Assembly (NCBI GenBank): GCA_016791475.1
Contig: JAEUWI010000060.1
Span: 1 to 42,453, forward strand
DNA: 42,453 nt
Source: Candidatus Hydrogenedentota bacterium
GTDB taxonomy: Bacteria > Hydrogenedentota > Hydrogenedentia > Hydrogenedentales > JAEUWI01
Direction: 5' to 3'
In this document: positions 9,532-18,765 of the stretch, piece after piece
How the letters are laid out: each line of letters starts with the position of its first letter
Numbering within the stretch: position 1 is the first letter of the stretch
Made by a program: the position numbers and the translations under genes
Notes under the pieces: generated by a model
The model's database searches: none
Seen by the model: the letters and a program-made list of their open reading frames with translations, nothing else
What the model was told of the DNA's origin: nothing

Positions 9532-9573
9532 TTTTCTTTACAACTGAATTTATTTTCAGTAAAATAAAGAAAA
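9532..9573 (+). promoter_or_regulatory. Promoter with embedded operator for the imuA-imuB-dnaE2 cassette
   Basis: TTTACA (9537-9542), 17-nt spacer, TAAAAT (9560-9565). The spacer carries a perfect inverted repeat ACTGAA-TTTATT-TTCAGT (9543-9560). An outer pair TTTTCTTTA (9532-9540) and TAAAGAAAA (9565-9573) is also perfectly inverted. Placement between -35 and -10 is classic for a repressor site. Such cassettes are LexA-controlled in many bacteria, so this is a candidate SOS box; the repressor is not identified here. Confidence 0.65.
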
Positions 9574-9609
9574 AAGTCAAGCGTGATTTTCACCCCCGAG
9601 GAGCCCGCC

Positions 9610-10251
9610 ATGGCCACCGCGACCATCAGTCCTTCATCTTCTAAGATCCTCAGCGCCAGCACGTTGCTGGCCCACCGAAGGCTTGCCGCCCCGCCGAAAA
9701 TCTGGGGGCTCGACATGATCGCGGGCCGCTTTATTGCCCTTGATCCCGACCCGGAATCGGGCACGGCGGCCCTGAGTCTGCTGGCCGGGCTTATCCGCGA
9801 GGTGCAGGCCGCGGAGGGCTATGCCGCGTGGATCGCGGGGCCTCAGCGCATCTTTTTCCCGCCGGATTTCGCGGCGGCGGGCGTGGATCTGGCCGCCCTG
9901 CCCATTGTACGCGCGCCGGATGCCACGAAAGCCGCGCGGGCGGCCGATACCCTGCTGCGTTCGGGCAGCTTTGCCCTGATCGTGCTCGATGGCGATGGCC
10001 AGGCCCTCCCGCTGGCGCTCCAGACGCGGCTGGCGGGCCTGGCCCATCAGCACCACACGGGGCTGGTGTGCCTGCGCGCACCGGGCGAGACGGCGACGCG
10101 GGGCTCCCTGGTTTCGCTGCGCTGCACCACACAAAAACGTCGCACGGGCCACGATTGCTTCTCCTGCGAATTGCGCGCCGTGAAGGACAAACGCCAAACC
10201 CCGGGCTGGACCCATCAGGAGCTGCGTCATGGACCGGACGGCCTGTGTTAA
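9610..10251 (+). CDS. imuA: ImuA-like RecA-fold accessory protein of the mutagenesis cassette
   Basis: A 213-residue protein in the place of ImuA (SulA/RecA-like accessory factor) directly before imuB. The centre resembles a RecA-type core (FIALDPDPESGTAALSLLAGLIREVQ and ALIVLDGDG), but the Walker A loop is degenerate (PESGTAAL), as is common for ImuA proteins. In better studied bacteria ImuA, ImuB and DnaE2 act together in damage-induced translesion synthesis. ATG 9610 is chosen because GAGGAG lies 8 nt upstream; an upstream start at 9583 lacks such a site. The last 23 nt overlap the start of imuB, implying translational coupling. Confidence 0.8.
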   Translation: MATATISPSSSKILSASTLLAHRRLAAPPKIWGLDMIAGRFIALDPDPESGTAALSLLAGLIREVQAAEGYAAWIAGPQRIFFPPDFAAAGVDLAALPIVRAPDATKAARAADTLLRSGSFALIVLDGDGQALPLALQTRLAGLAHQHHTGLVCLRAPGETATRGSLVSLRCTTQKRRTGHDCFSCELRAVKDKRQTPGWTHQELRHGPDGLC

Positions 10252-11713
10252 TTGCCCGGCGCTGCCGCTCCAGTTGCTGGCGGGCAGCCACCCGGACTGG
10301 CGGAAGCACCCGATGGTGGTGGTGGATCGGGACAAGCCCAATGGTGTGATCCAGTGGACCAATGCGGCCGCGCGGGAGTTCCGCATCTTCCCCGGTATGC
10401 GCTATGCCGCCGGGCTCGCCCTGGCGGCGGAGTTGCGCGGCGGGGAAGTGGACGAGATCGCGGTGAAAGAGGCGGTGGCCGATCTTACGCGGCGCCTGTG
10501 GAATTTCAGTCCGCGCATCGAGCCCGCGCCGAACGAGGCGGGTGTCTTCTGGGCCGATGTCTCGGGCATGGGCGTGGTTTATCCGTGTCTGACGGGCTGG
10601 GCCGAGGCCGTGCGCGATGATTTTCGTGAGGCGGGGTTTCGCGCGACGGTGGCGGTGGGCTTCACGCGCTTCGGAAGTTATGCGGCGGCCCGTTCGCGGG
10701 CGGACAATATCGTCTTCGCAACGCCCGCGGAGGAGCAGGCCCACGTAAACAGCGTGCCCATGAGCCGCCTGCGCCTCCACGCGGACTTGCAGGACACGCT
10801 CTACAAGCTGGGCGTCTCCACCATCGGCCAGTTTCTCACCCTGCCGGATCGGGGCCTGCGCAAGCGCTTCGGCGCGGATGCGGAGGCCCTCTATCGCCTG
10901 GCGAAGGGCACGGACTGGCGGCCGCTTCAGCCCCTGCCCCCGCGCGATCCCGCGACGTGCACCCTGATGCTGGATTATCCCGAGAGCGACGCGGGGCGGC
11001 TGCTGGCCTATCTGGCGGATCTGCTCCGGGCGCTGCTGTCGGAACTGGCGGAGTATCACGAACTGCTGGAGACGTTTTACTGGCGCTTCACGCTGGACAA
11101 CAACGATGAGGAGCGCGGCGAGATCTCCCCCGCCGCGCCCACGCGCGACGCGAATCAGATTTTGAGTCTGGTGCGGCTGAACCTGGAGCAGCTCCGCCTC
11201 CCCTCGGGCGTGGTGGAGCTCTGGGCCAGCGCGGCTGGCAAGCCCATCACGGAGCACCAGGTCGATCTCTTTCAGGAAGCGCCCCGGCGCAACGCGGAGG
11301 CGGCCCGCCGGGCCTTCGCCCAGATCCGCGCGGAGCTGGGCAACGACGCCGTGATGGTGGCGCGCCTGGGTGCGGGCCATCTGCCCGAGGCGCAATATCG
11401 CTGGGAGAGCCTGAGCGATCTACCCCGTCCCCGGCCCGGCGCGCCCGCCACTTTGCCGCTGGTGCGCCGCATCTACCGGCCCGCCATGCCCCTGCCCCCG
11501 CGGGACCGCCACGAGCCCGACGGTTGGCTCATCGCGGGGGTAAGCGAAGGACCGGTGGAAGAGGTGATCGGGCCTCAGCTCATCACGGGCGGCTGGTGGC
11601 GCGCGGAGGTGGCGCGGGCCTATTACTATGTGCGGACGCGGAATGGCCGGTGGTTCTGGATCTACCACGATCTGAAACGGAGACGCTGGTTTCTGCAGGG
11701 GGAAGTGCAATGA
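10229..11713 (+). CDS. imuB: ImuB, catalytically inactive Y-family polymerase homologue
   Basis: A 494-residue Y-family-like protein. The N-terminus (ALPLQLLAGSHPDWRKHP, VVVDRDKPNGVIQWTN, FPGMRYAAGLALAAEL) is characteristic of ImuB. The DVSGM-type strand, AVGFTRFGSYAAARSRAD and the HhH-like ISTIGQFLTLPDRGLRKRFG-type stretch at about residues 190-215 follow. The acidic triad of active Y-family polymerases is not apparent, as expected for ImuB, which serves as the adaptor that links the sliding clamp, ImuA and DnaE2. It overlaps imuA by 23 nt and ends in an ATGA overlap with dnaE2. Confidence 0.9.
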   Translation: MDRTACVNCPALPLQLLAGSHPDWRKHPMVVVDRDKPNGVIQWTNAAAREFRIFPGMRYAAGLALAAELRGGEVDEIAVKEAVADLTRRLWNFSPRIEPAPNEAGVFWADVSGMGVVYPCLTGWAEAVRDDFREAGFRATVAVGFTRFGSYAAARSRADNIVFATPAEEQAHVNSVPMSRLRLHADLQDTLYKLGVSTIGQFLTLPDRGLRKRFGADAEALYRLAKGTDWRPLQPLPPRDPATCTLMLDYPESDAGRLLAYLADLLRALLSELAEYHELLETFYWRFTLDNNDEERGEISPAAPTRDANQILSLVRLNLEQLRLPSGVVELWASAAGKPITEHQVDLFQEAPRRNAEAARRAFAQIRAELGNDAVMVARLGAGHLPEAQYRWESLSDLPRPRPGAPATLPLVRRIYRPAMPLPPRDRHEPDGWLIAGVSEGPVEEVIGPQLITGGWWRAEVARAYYYVRTRNGRWFWIYHDLKRRRWFLQGEVQ

Positions 11714-14700
11714 GCGGCGGGTGGAAGCGGGGAGAGACGAAGGACTTAAAGGACTTAAAGGACTTGAAGGACTTGAAGGACTTGAAGGACACAGTGGACA
11801 CCCGCTCCTCCTCCAGGCTGTCCACTGTCAACTGTCAACTGTCAACTATCCACTATCCACTATCAACTCCCTACGTACCGCTGTGGTGCAAGAGCGTCTA
11901 CTCCTTCCTCGAAGGGGCGAGTCACCCCGACGAACTCGTGGAGGAGGCCCACCGCCTGGGCCTTCGCTCTCTGGCGCTCACGGATCGCGATGGGGTCTAT
12001 GGCCTCGTGCGCGCCCACAAGCGCGCGCAGGAGCTGGGCGTCCACCTCATCGCGGGCGCGGAAGTTTCTATCGAGGATGGCTCCCGGATTGTTTTGCTTG
12101 CCATGGATCGCGGGGGCTATGCGAATCTCTGCGGGCTCATCTCCACGGGGCGACTCCGCTCACCCAAGGGGCAGAGCCAGGTGACGTGGAGCGAGGTCTG
12201 TGAACGTGCCGAGGGGCTCATCGCGTTGTGGGGCGGCGCGGGAAGTCGCATCGTTGCCGAGGCGCCGCCGGGCAGAGAAGCCGACCTCCTGCGGGAGGCT
12301 TTTGGCAATCGCCTCTACGCCCTCCTCACGCGCCATCGCGAGGCCGCCGATGGACGCCGGGAGCACCGTCTTCGCGAGCGGGCGAAGGCCCTCGGACTCC
12401 CCCTCGTCGCCGGGATGGAAACGCTCTACCATACGCCCACGCGAAGGCCCCTGCAGGATGTCCTCGCGTGCCTCCGGCGCGGCGTTACCCTGGCCACGGC
12501 GGGCACGGTGATCCACCCGAACGACGAACACAGCCTCCGCGCGCCGAGGGGCTTTTCCGATCTCTATGCCGACGATCCCGAGGCCGTGGAAATGACCGTC
12601 GCCATCGCCGCGCGCTGCACCTTTTCCCTCGGCGAAATCCGCTACCGTTATCCCGTGGAGCGGCTGCCGGGCGACACGGATCTCGCGCAACACCTGAACA
12701 ACCTGACCTATGCGGGCGCGGCGGGGCGTTACCCCCAGGGCATTCCCGACGATGTGCGCGCGCAGGTGGACAAGGAGCTGGCGCTCATCCACGAACTCCA
12801 GTTCGAGGGCTACTTCCTCACCATGTGGGAAATCGTCCAGTTCTGTCGTCGCGAACAGATCCTCTGCCAGGGCCGGGGATCCGCCGCCAACTCCGCCGTG
12901 TGCTATTGCCTCGGCATCACGGCGGTCGATCCCGTGCGCATGGGGCTCCTCTTCGAGCGCTTCCTCTCCCGCGAGCGCAACGAACCGCCGGATATCGATC
13001 TGGACATTGAGCACAGCCGTCGCGAGGAAGCGATCCAGCACGTCTACCAGCACTATGGCCGCACGCACGCCGCGATGGTGGCCAATTTCATCCGCTACCG
13101 CGCGCGCTCCGCGGTGCGCGACGTAGGCAAGGTCCTCGGCCTGCCCGAAACGGCCCTGGAACGCCTCGCGCGGCTCCTCTCGCATCATGACTTCCCCACC
13201 GACGACACCCTGCGCACGGCGGGCCTGGATCCGGCCAATCCCGTTCATGGACACCTCCTCCGCCTCACCCAGGAGATCGAGGACGTGCCCCGCCACCTCT
13301 CCATCCACCCCGGCGGCTTTCTGCTCGGCCACGAGGCGGTGAGCACGCTGGTGCCCATCGAAAACGGCGCCATGGCGGATCGCACCGTCATCCAGTGGGA
13401 CAAAGACGACATCGAGGAACTCGGCCTCTTCAAGGTGGACCTCTTGGGCCTCGGCGCGCTCAACGTGGTGCATCGCGCTTTCGATTTGATCGAGCAGCAC
13501 ACGGGCGAGACCTGGACCCTCGCCACGATACCCCCGGAAGACCCGGCCACCTTCGCGCAGATCCAGCAGGGCGACACCGTGGGCGTTTTCCAGATCGAGA
13601 GCCGCGCCCAGATGGCCATGCTGCCGCGCCTGCGCCCGAAGAACTACTACGACCTCGTGATCGAAGTCAGCATCGTCCGCCCCGGCCCCATCACCGGCGG
13701 CATGGTGCACCCCTACCTGCGGCGGCGCAACGGCGAAGAGCCCGTGACCTATCCCCACGCCTGCCTGGAGCCCGTACTGAAGAAGACGCTGGGCATTCCG
13801 CTCTTCCAGGAGCAGGTGATGCAACTCGCCATGGTCGCCGCCGACTATACCCCCGGCGAGGCCGACCAGCTCCGGCGCGATATGGCCGCGTGGAAGAAGA
13901 GCGGGCGCATCCTGCGCCACCGCGACCGATTGATCTCGCGCATGATGAAAAAAGGCATTGCCCGGGAGTTTGCCGAGCGCGTCTTCGAGCAGATCCAGGG
14001 CTTCGGCGAATACGGCTTTCCCGAGAGCCACGCCGCCAGCTTCGCCCTCATCGCCTACGCCACCGCGTGGCTCAAGCAGCATCACCCGGCGGCCTTCCTC
14101 ACCGCGCTTCTCAATGCCCAGCCCATGGGTTTCTACAGCCCCGCCACGCTGGTGGAAGACGCCAAGCGCCACGATGTGGAGGTACGCCCGATTGATATTC
14201 GCTACAGCGACTGGGACTGCACGCTGGAGGGGGAAAGGACAAAGGACCTAAAGGACGGAAGGGACTTAAAGGACAAAGACAGCGCGGCCTCTTACTCGCT
14301 GTCAACTGTCAACTATCAACTGTCAACTCCTCATTTTCAGCTATCAACTATCAACTGTCAACTGTCCACTAGAATGGGCTTCCGCTTCGTCAAGGGCCTT
14401 CAGGAATCCGAAGCCCGCCGCATCCTCGCCGCGCGGGCCGAGGCCCCCTTCACCTCCCTCGACGATTTCGCCCGGCGCGCGCGCCTGCCCCACGGCAGCC
14501 TCGTGCGTCTCGCCGAGGCCGGGGGTCTCGCGGCCTTCCGCGACGACCGCCGCAGCGCCCTCTGGAGCGCCCTCGGCCTCGACCGCGATCTCCACGCCGA
14601 CCTCGACCTGGCCACGCCCGAGCCCGAGGCGAACCTCGATCCCCTTACGCGCGCCGAAGCCATCCACTGGGACTACGCCTACACCAGCCACAGCACCCAC

Positions 14701-15066
14701 GGCCACCCCATCGCGCCCTACCGCGAGACGCTCGCGCGACAGGGCCTCCCCGACGCCGCCCGCGTCGCCGCCATGAAAAACGGCACCCGCACCCGCTACG
14801 CCGGCCTCGTCATCTGCCGCCAGCGCCCCGGCACGGCCGCCGGCGTCGTCTTCATGACCCTTGAAGACGAGACCGGCCTCGTCAACCTCGTCGTCTGGGA
14901 GCGGGTCTACAAACAACACCGCACCCTGGTTAAGACCCAATCCTTCATCGGCGTAACAGGGAAATTACAGGTCCAGTCCGGCGTCACGCATTTGGTGGCG
15001 GAGGAATTGTGGATACCCGAGACGAGATTGACGACGGAGGAGACGAAAAGTCGGGATTTTCATTGA
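11710..15066 (+). CDS. dnaE2: Error-prone DNA polymerase DnaE2 (ImuC) with in-frame repeat insertions
   Basis: A 1118-residue C-family polymerase. The PHP domain begins at about residue 56 ([29 protein letters not shown]), the palm carries PPDIDLDIE near 427-433, the helix [16 protein letters not shown] and [11 protein letters not shown] are typical, and a C-terminal OB fold is seen ([17 protein letters not shown]). The start overlaps the imuB stop (ATGA) and has GGGGGA upstream. Two stretches are abnormal: residues 10-55, made of KDL tripeptides then ST(V/I)N(C/Y)QL-like heptads, and about 842-887, with the same order of repeats between DWDCTLE and GFRFVKGL. Both are translated short-tandem-repeat DNA and keep the frame. 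No frameshift is seen, so the enzyme is probably made. Confidence 0.92.
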   Translation: MSGGWKRGETKDLKDLKDLKDLKDLKDTVDTRSSSRLSTVNCQLSTIHYPLSTPYVPLWCKSVYSFLEGASHPDELVEEAHRLGLRSLALTDRDGVYGLVRAHKRAQELGVHLIAGAEVSIEDGSRIVLLAMDRGGYANLCGLISTGRLRSPKGQSQVTWSEVCERAEGLIALWGGAGSRIVAEAPPGREADLLREAFGNRLYALLTRHREAADGRREHRLRERAKALGLPLVAGMETLYHTPTRRPLQDVLACLRRGVTLATAGTVIHPNDEHSLRAPRGFSDLYADDPEAVEMTVAIAARCTFSLGEIRYRYPVERLPGDTDLAQHLNNLTYAGAAGRYPQGIPDDVRAQVDKELALIHELQFEGYFLTMWEIVQFCRREQILCQGRGSAANSAVCYCLGITAVDPVRMGLLFERFLSRERNEPPDIDLDIEHSRREEAIQHVYQHYGRTHAAMVANFIRYRARSAVRDVGKVLGLPETALERLARLLSHHDFPTDDTLRTAGLDPANPVHGHLLRLTQEIEDVPRHLSIHPGGFLLGHEAVSTLVPIENGAMADRTVIQWDKDDIEELGLFKVDLLGLGALNVVHRAFDLIEQHTGETWTLATIPPEDPATFAQIQQGDTVGVFQIESRAQMAMLPRLRPKNYYDLVIEVSIVRPGPITGGMVHPYLRRRNGEEPVTYPHACLEPVLKKTLGIPLFQEQVMQLAMVAADYTPGEADQLRRDMAAWKKSGRILRHRDRLISRMMKKGIAREFAERVFEQIQGFGEYGFPESHAASFALIAYATAWLKQHHPAAFLTALLNAQPMGFYSPATLVEDAKRHDVEVRPIDIRYSDWDCTLEGERTKDLKDGRDLKDKDSAASYSLSTVNYQLSTPHFQLSTINCQLSTRMGFRFVKGLQESEARRILAARAEAPFTSLDDFARRARLPHGSLVRLAEAGGLAAFRDDRRSALWSALGLDRDLHADLDLATPEPEANLDPLTRAEAIHWDYAYTSHSTHGHPIAPYRETLARQGLPDAARVAAMKNGTRTRYAGLVICRQRPGTAAGVVFMTLEDETGLVNLVVWERVYKQHRTLVKTQSFIGVTGKLQVQSGVTHLVAEELWIPETRLTTEETKSRDFH
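11738..11873. repeat. Composite short tandem repeats at the 5' end of dnaE2
   Basis: Nonamers of the type ACTTAAAGG/ACTTGAAGG (11738-11790) are followed by an inverted pair ACAGTGGACA/TGTCCACTGT (11791-11800, 11819-11828) and heptamers of the type TGTCAAC/TATCCAC up to 11873. All of it is read as coding sequence. Confidence 0.85.
14234..14371. repeat. Composite short tandem repeats inside dnaE2
   Basis: A left arm like that of copies A and B (14234-14277) and two blocks of TGTCAAC/TATCAAC heptamers (14299-14326, 14341-14370). There is no inverted right arm. The insertion is in frame between two conserved polymerase segments. Confidence 0.85.
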
Positions 15067-15228
15067 GGGGCAGCACAAGAAAACAAAACACTGGTCTGCA
15101 TGGCAGACAGCGACAACCTGAAGATAGCGGTACGGGTGCAGCGTGAGAAGCCCCTGCAGGCGCAACCGCAGAAAGCCGGGTCAAAACCACGCAGCAAACG
15201 AGAACTGGTAGAAAGAACCCTCTGTATC

Positions 15229-17646
15229 CTACTTGTACTTCCCGTGTCCCGTGGCGGCCAGGAGCACCACCAGGCTCAGGCCCAGCAGAAATATACCCCC
15301 CAGATGCTCGCGGAAACCCGTCGCCATTCCGGACCTTGGCCAGGTGCAGCCGGAGGCGCCTCCAGCCACCGCCCTCAACTCAGCCCGGCTCAGTACTTGG
15401 TCGTTGCCGCTATCCCACGCGTCGAAGAGAGTTTGCGTCAGCGCCGATTGAAATCCCGATGCCTCGGCGAAACTCAAGACGCCGTCGCCATTGTCATCAG
15501 CGGTCGAGAATCCATCGAGCAACGCCTGTATGATCGCATCGGCTTCCTCGCCGCCCGTGCAATTGTCGAGCACGGCCACGGTGCGCGTGGCCGTCGATTC
15601 ATTTCCGGCGGCGTCGAGCGCAGAATAGGTAATTATGTACTCGCCGGGCGTATTCGAGTCCACGGCCCCAGAAACCGCGATTTCGAGTGCGCCATTCAAG
15701 CCATCCGAGGCCGTCGCCCCGGCGTCCGAGTAGACACCGCCACAATCCACCACATTGGCGGGCCCCGTGGCGTCAACGACGGTAATCATCGGTGGCGTGT
15801 TGTCGATAAGTACGGCGTCACTGTCGACACGTTCGGACACGAGATTTCCCGCCGCGTCCTGCACATCCGCCACCTCCGAGACCGCCAATGTGAACGACCC
15901 GTCACCGGAGATTCCCGAAACAGAAACCGTGTACACGACCGGCCCCCCGGTGATCGCGATTCCCGTGCTGTCCGTACCCGCGTGGGTGACCACCACATCC
16001 TCCGGCCCATCGAACAGCAGCACCGCCTCGCTGAAGGTGACCGTAAAGTCGATTGCGCTGGCGTTCGAAGGCCCTTCAATGGCGGGAATGATCGATGCAA
16101 CTCCGGGGGACGCAGTATCGGGATCAAAACGGACGACGAAAACCTCCGTCGCACTTGCGCTGGCCAGTTCCACCGTGCCAGCGCCTGGATCGAAGTCGAC
16201 CGATTGCTCAAAGTATCCTGCGCTATAGACATGACCCGCACCGTCGACAGCCACGTGAGTTCCGGAGTCCGCACCCGTCCCCCCGATTGCCTTCGCCCAG
16301 ACCAATTGGCCCGCCGCATCCAGACGCTGGATAAACGCATCAGTTTCCCCCTGACTCAGGGCTTCGGCTACTCCTTCACCCGGATCAAGATCCACCGTTA
16401 CTTCAAACCCGCCCGCCAGATAGAGGTCGCCCGCGCCGTCCAACGCGACATCCCGCCCCTGCGCGCTGCGAACCCACACGAAGTCACCTTCGGAATCCAA
16501 CTTGAGGACATATCCACCCGCACCCTGGAGAGCTTCAGTCTCCACGCCTGGGTCGAAATCGGCCACACCACTCGCAAAACCGGAGACAAATAGGTTCTCA
16601 CCACTATCTACTACAATCGCCGGGCTCGACTCTGAACCCGCCGCACCCGCACTCCAAATCCATTCAAAGTGACCATCGGCGTTCAGTTTCTGTACGAACA
16701 CATCGTAGTAACCCTGCGATGTCACATCCGCTCGCCCATCGCCCGGATCGAAGTCCACCGTACCAACAAATTGCCCCGTCGTGTACACGTTTCCGATGCC
16801 ATCCACCGCAATGCCGCGGCCAACGTCGGGAACGACCTGGTCCCCATCGGGATCCAAAACGCCGCCTTCGCCCATCGCACGCGCCCATGCAAAGTCTCCG
16901 TCCGGCGTCAACTTCTGAATGAAAACGCCACCCGACCCGCCGTTAAGATTGAATACCCCGTCTCCAGGGTCAAAATCGGCCAGCCCGTAGAACTGGCCTG
17001 TCGTGTACACGTTGCCCAAAGTGTCCGACGCAATGGCGAAGCCGATGTCGGTAAAACAAGCCTCGCTCTTTTCCAGGACAATTTGATGGCTTCCGCCCAT
17101 GGAACGCGCCCACACGAAGGCCCCGCTGGCGTCCAATTTCAGCACAAAAATATCCGCGCATCCCGCGCTGGTACGCTCGACGACGCCTTCTCCTGGGTCA
17201 AAATCGAGCGTGCCCTGAAAATGGCCCGTCGTGTACACGTTGCCATCACCGTCCAACGCAATAGCATTGCCTGATTCCGCGTCCACATCGTTGCTCGTTC
17301 CCCCTACCACCTGGCCCCACAAAAAAGCGCCTGACGGGTCCAGTTTCAAGATAAAGACGTCCCGGTAGCCCGCCGCAGTGAATTCCGCCTTCGCCGCACC
17401 CGGATCAAAATCCACGGTCCCCCCAAAAACTCCGACCATGTGTACGTTGCCGGCGACATCGACCGCAAAGTCATTCACATATGCCCCGCCTGGTCCACCG
17501 AACTTGACCGCATAGCCGAGTGCGACATCTTGCGCATTCGCTCGTAATGAAAGGCCCAGCAGGAGTGCAACGCACCCCAGCGCAATTGCACGATGTCTTT
17601 GCGGTGGAAAATTGAGAAAAGTCTGCCGCCACGTCCGACTGATCAT
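15229..17646 (-). CDS. Secreted SBBP beta-propeller protein with Ig-like, EF-hand and C-terminal anchor
   Basis: An 805-residue surface protein. A signal peptide (ALGCVALLLGLSLRANA) is followed by about nine propeller-type repeats of the SBBP kind, each with GNVYTTG-like and VDFDPG motifs, at about residues 40-460. An Ig-like domain (FTVTFSEAVLL) and a DUF5011-like domain (NTPPMITVVDATGP) follow, then two EF-hand-like loops (DDNGDGVLSFAEA, DSGNDQVLSRAEL) and a C-terminal end with GC, a hydrophobic helix (GGIFLLGLSLVVLLAA) and basic residues. The start at 17646 fits AAAGGGG about 10 nt upstream, the signal peptide and a promoter at 17687-17715. It probably faces the outside and is held by its C-terminus. 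Ligand unknown. Confidence 0.85.
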   Translation of the reverse strand: MISRTWRQTFLNFPPQRHRAIALGCVALLLGLSLRANAQDVALGYAVKFGGPGGAYVNDFAVDVAGNVHMVGVFGGTVDFDPGAAKAEFTAAGYRDVFILKLDPSGAFLWGQVVGGTSNDVDAESGNAIALDGDGNVYTTGHFQGTLDFDPGEGVVERTSAGCADIFVLKLDASGAFVWARSMGGSHQIVLEKSEACFTDIGFAIASDTLGNVYTTGQFYGLADFDPGDGVFNLNGGSGGVFIQKLTPDGDFAWARAMGEGGVLDPDGDQVVPDVGRGIAVDGIGNVYTTGQFVGTVDFDPGDGRADVTSQGYYDVFVQKLNADGHFEWIWSAGAAGSESSPAIVVDSGENLFVSGFASGVADFDPGVETEALQGAGGYVLKLDSEGDFVWVRSAQGRDVALDGAGDLYLAGGFEVTVDLDPGEGVAEALSQGETDAFIQRLDAAGQLVWAKAIGGTGADSGTHVAVDGAGHVYSAGYFEQSVDFDPGAGTVELASASATEVFVVRFDPDTASPGVASIIPAIEGPSNASAIDFTVTFSEAVLLFDGPEDVVVTHAGTDSTGIAITGGPVVYTVSVSGISGDGSFTLAVSEVADVQDAAGNLVSERVDSDAVLIDNTPPMITVVDATGPANVVDCGGVYSDAGATASDGLNGALEIAVSGAVDSNTPGEYIITYSALDAAGNESTATRTVAVLDNCTGGEEADAIIQALLDGFSTADDNGDGVLSFAEASGFQSALTQTLFDAWDSGNDQVLSRAELRAVAGGASGCTWPRSGMATGFREHLGGIFLLGLSLVVLLAATGHGKYK

Positions 17647-17686
17647 TTTGCGTTGCCCCTTTTGTGAAGGATTCGGTTGCAAAATG

Positions 17687-17715
17687 AGTGTACACGACAT
17701 TCGGTCTATTCTCAA
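17687..17715 (-). promoter_or_regulatory. Promoter of the SBBP protein gene
   Basis: On the minus strand TTGAGA (17710-17715), 17-nt spacer ending CGTG, TACACT (17687-17692). The predicted leader is about 35 nt and contains the ribosome site, which supports the chosen start. Confidence 0.6.
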
Positions 17716-17871
17716 TCGCAAAATCGAGAAACTAACTCCAGCATCCCTCGCTACAGCGCGTCGCGCACCTTCGGAGTACATTACCAAAGTGAACCGTGCT
17801 AAAAATCGTGTGACGTACTTTCCTGCTGGATTTCCAACCGACGGCAACCTGAATCAAGTTAACTTTTCGGC

Positions 17872-18164
17872 AACACTTTAGCCGTATGAAGTGATTGTGT
17901 TTTTACCACTCGATTCTGCCCCTGCAATGCACTCGCTGGGTTGGGAGCGCAGGCGTCCTCGACTGCATTATGCGCCACTGGCGCATGGTTTGATTGCAGA
18001 TTTGTACTGATCTCATGCTGAGCGCAAGTACTCGAAAAGCACCTCGGGCGCACCTTCGGTGCGTTGCAGGCGGGGACGCCTGCGCTCCCAGCCTTGCCGA
18101 TCCTCTTCGCTGAATCAGGTCACAACGATTAAACAATTGCGTCACTTCATTCGGCTAAAGTGTT
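17872..18164. mobile_element. MITE-like element of 293 bp with terminal inverted repeats
   Basis: Termini 17872-17894 and 18142-18164 are inverted copies over 23 bp with one mismatch (AACACTTTAGCCG then A/T then ATGAAGTGA). A nested perfect 17-bp inverted repeat TGGGAGCGCAGGCGTCC lies at 17942-17958 and 18074-18090. Inside are hairpins ATGCGCCA-C-TGGCGCAT (17970-17986) and CGCACC-TTC-GGTGCG (about 18049-18063). No ORF is credible. No clear target-site duplication was found. The right end overlaps the 3' end of the next gene. Confidence 0.65.
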
Positions 18165-18688
18165 ACACTTTTTGATTCTTCCTCAGCCACCCGCTTCGCG
18201 ATCTCGAGTTCGTCTTTCAGGGTGTCGCGGGCCATGGGTGTTGATTCTGTCGGATTGAGGCAGGGGAGCTCGTTCCATTGTTCGCCCCGGTAGCCGGCCT
18301 GCCGCACGTACCATTGGCTTGTGCCGGCGCGTTCGACGGGGAAAAGACTGCAAACTCTGGGCTTGTATTGGTGTGGGTCGCCGTCGGTCGCGCCGAGGGT
18401 GTGGAGGGCGCAGCCCTGGGAGAAGAAGACGCACCATCCTCCCGTGACGCGGAGCATGGGCGCGCCATCTTTGACGCGATTGGACAGGTAGCCTTCGCGC
18501 TCGACCAGGGCCCTGGCCTCGGGCCGCAGGAGCGGCAGGACGCGATCGAGCACGCGGTCGATGCGCTCGGCTTCGTCCGCCCGAACGGGCGGTCGCCCGT
18601 TGCGGCAGCAGATGCCTTCGCAGCCGCGGCCGAAGGTGCATTCGAAGCGGGCTTGGTCGAGGTTGAGGAATTTTGTGGGCTCGGTCAT
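18155..18688 (-). CDS. Cys-cluster protein (DUF3109/YkgJ-like, metal-binding type)
   Basis: A 177-residue cytoplasmic protein. FECTFGRGCEGICCRNG (about residues 15-31) is the CxxxxxxCxxxCC cluster of the DUF3109/YkgJ zinc- or iron-chelating group; further cysteines occur in CALHTLG and KPRVCSLFPV, both typical of the family. Biochemical role is not established. The start ATG 18688 precedes the conserved block by 14 residues; no good ribosome site is visible, so translation may depend on the upstream genes. The last codons and TAG stop lie in the right terminal repeat of the MITE-like element, so the natural C-terminus may have been replaced. It follows the GNAT gene after 77 bp, with nonamer repeats between. 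Confidence 0.78.
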   Translation of the reverse strand: MTEPTKFLNLDQARFECTFGRGCEGICCRNGRPPVRADEAERIDRVLDRVLPLLRPEARALVEREGYLSNRVKDGAPMLRVTGGWCVFFSQGCALHTLGATDGDPHQYKPRVCSLFPVERAGTSQWYVRQAGYRGEQWNELPCLNPTESTPMARDTLKDELEIAKRVAEEESKSVTL

Positions 18689-18694
18689 GGTGGA

Positions 18695-18744
18695 TGGGTC
18701 TTATGGGTCTTATGGGGCGTATGGGGCGTATGGGGCGTATGGGG
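18695..18744. repeat. Nonamer tandem repeats between GNAT and Cys-cluster genes
   Basis: About five units related to TATGGGGCG and TATGGGTCT. It covers the place where the ribosome site of the Cys-cluster gene would be expected. Confidence 0.8.
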
Positions 18745-18765
18745 ATTGTGGGGCGAGGGATATTG

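Noticed and set aside
12160-14172. A 670-codon open frame on the minus strand inside dnaE2
   Set aside because: Shadow of the high-GC dnaE2 coding frame; Ala/Gly/Arg/His-rich product without a recognisable fold, while the plus strand has full polymerase motifs.
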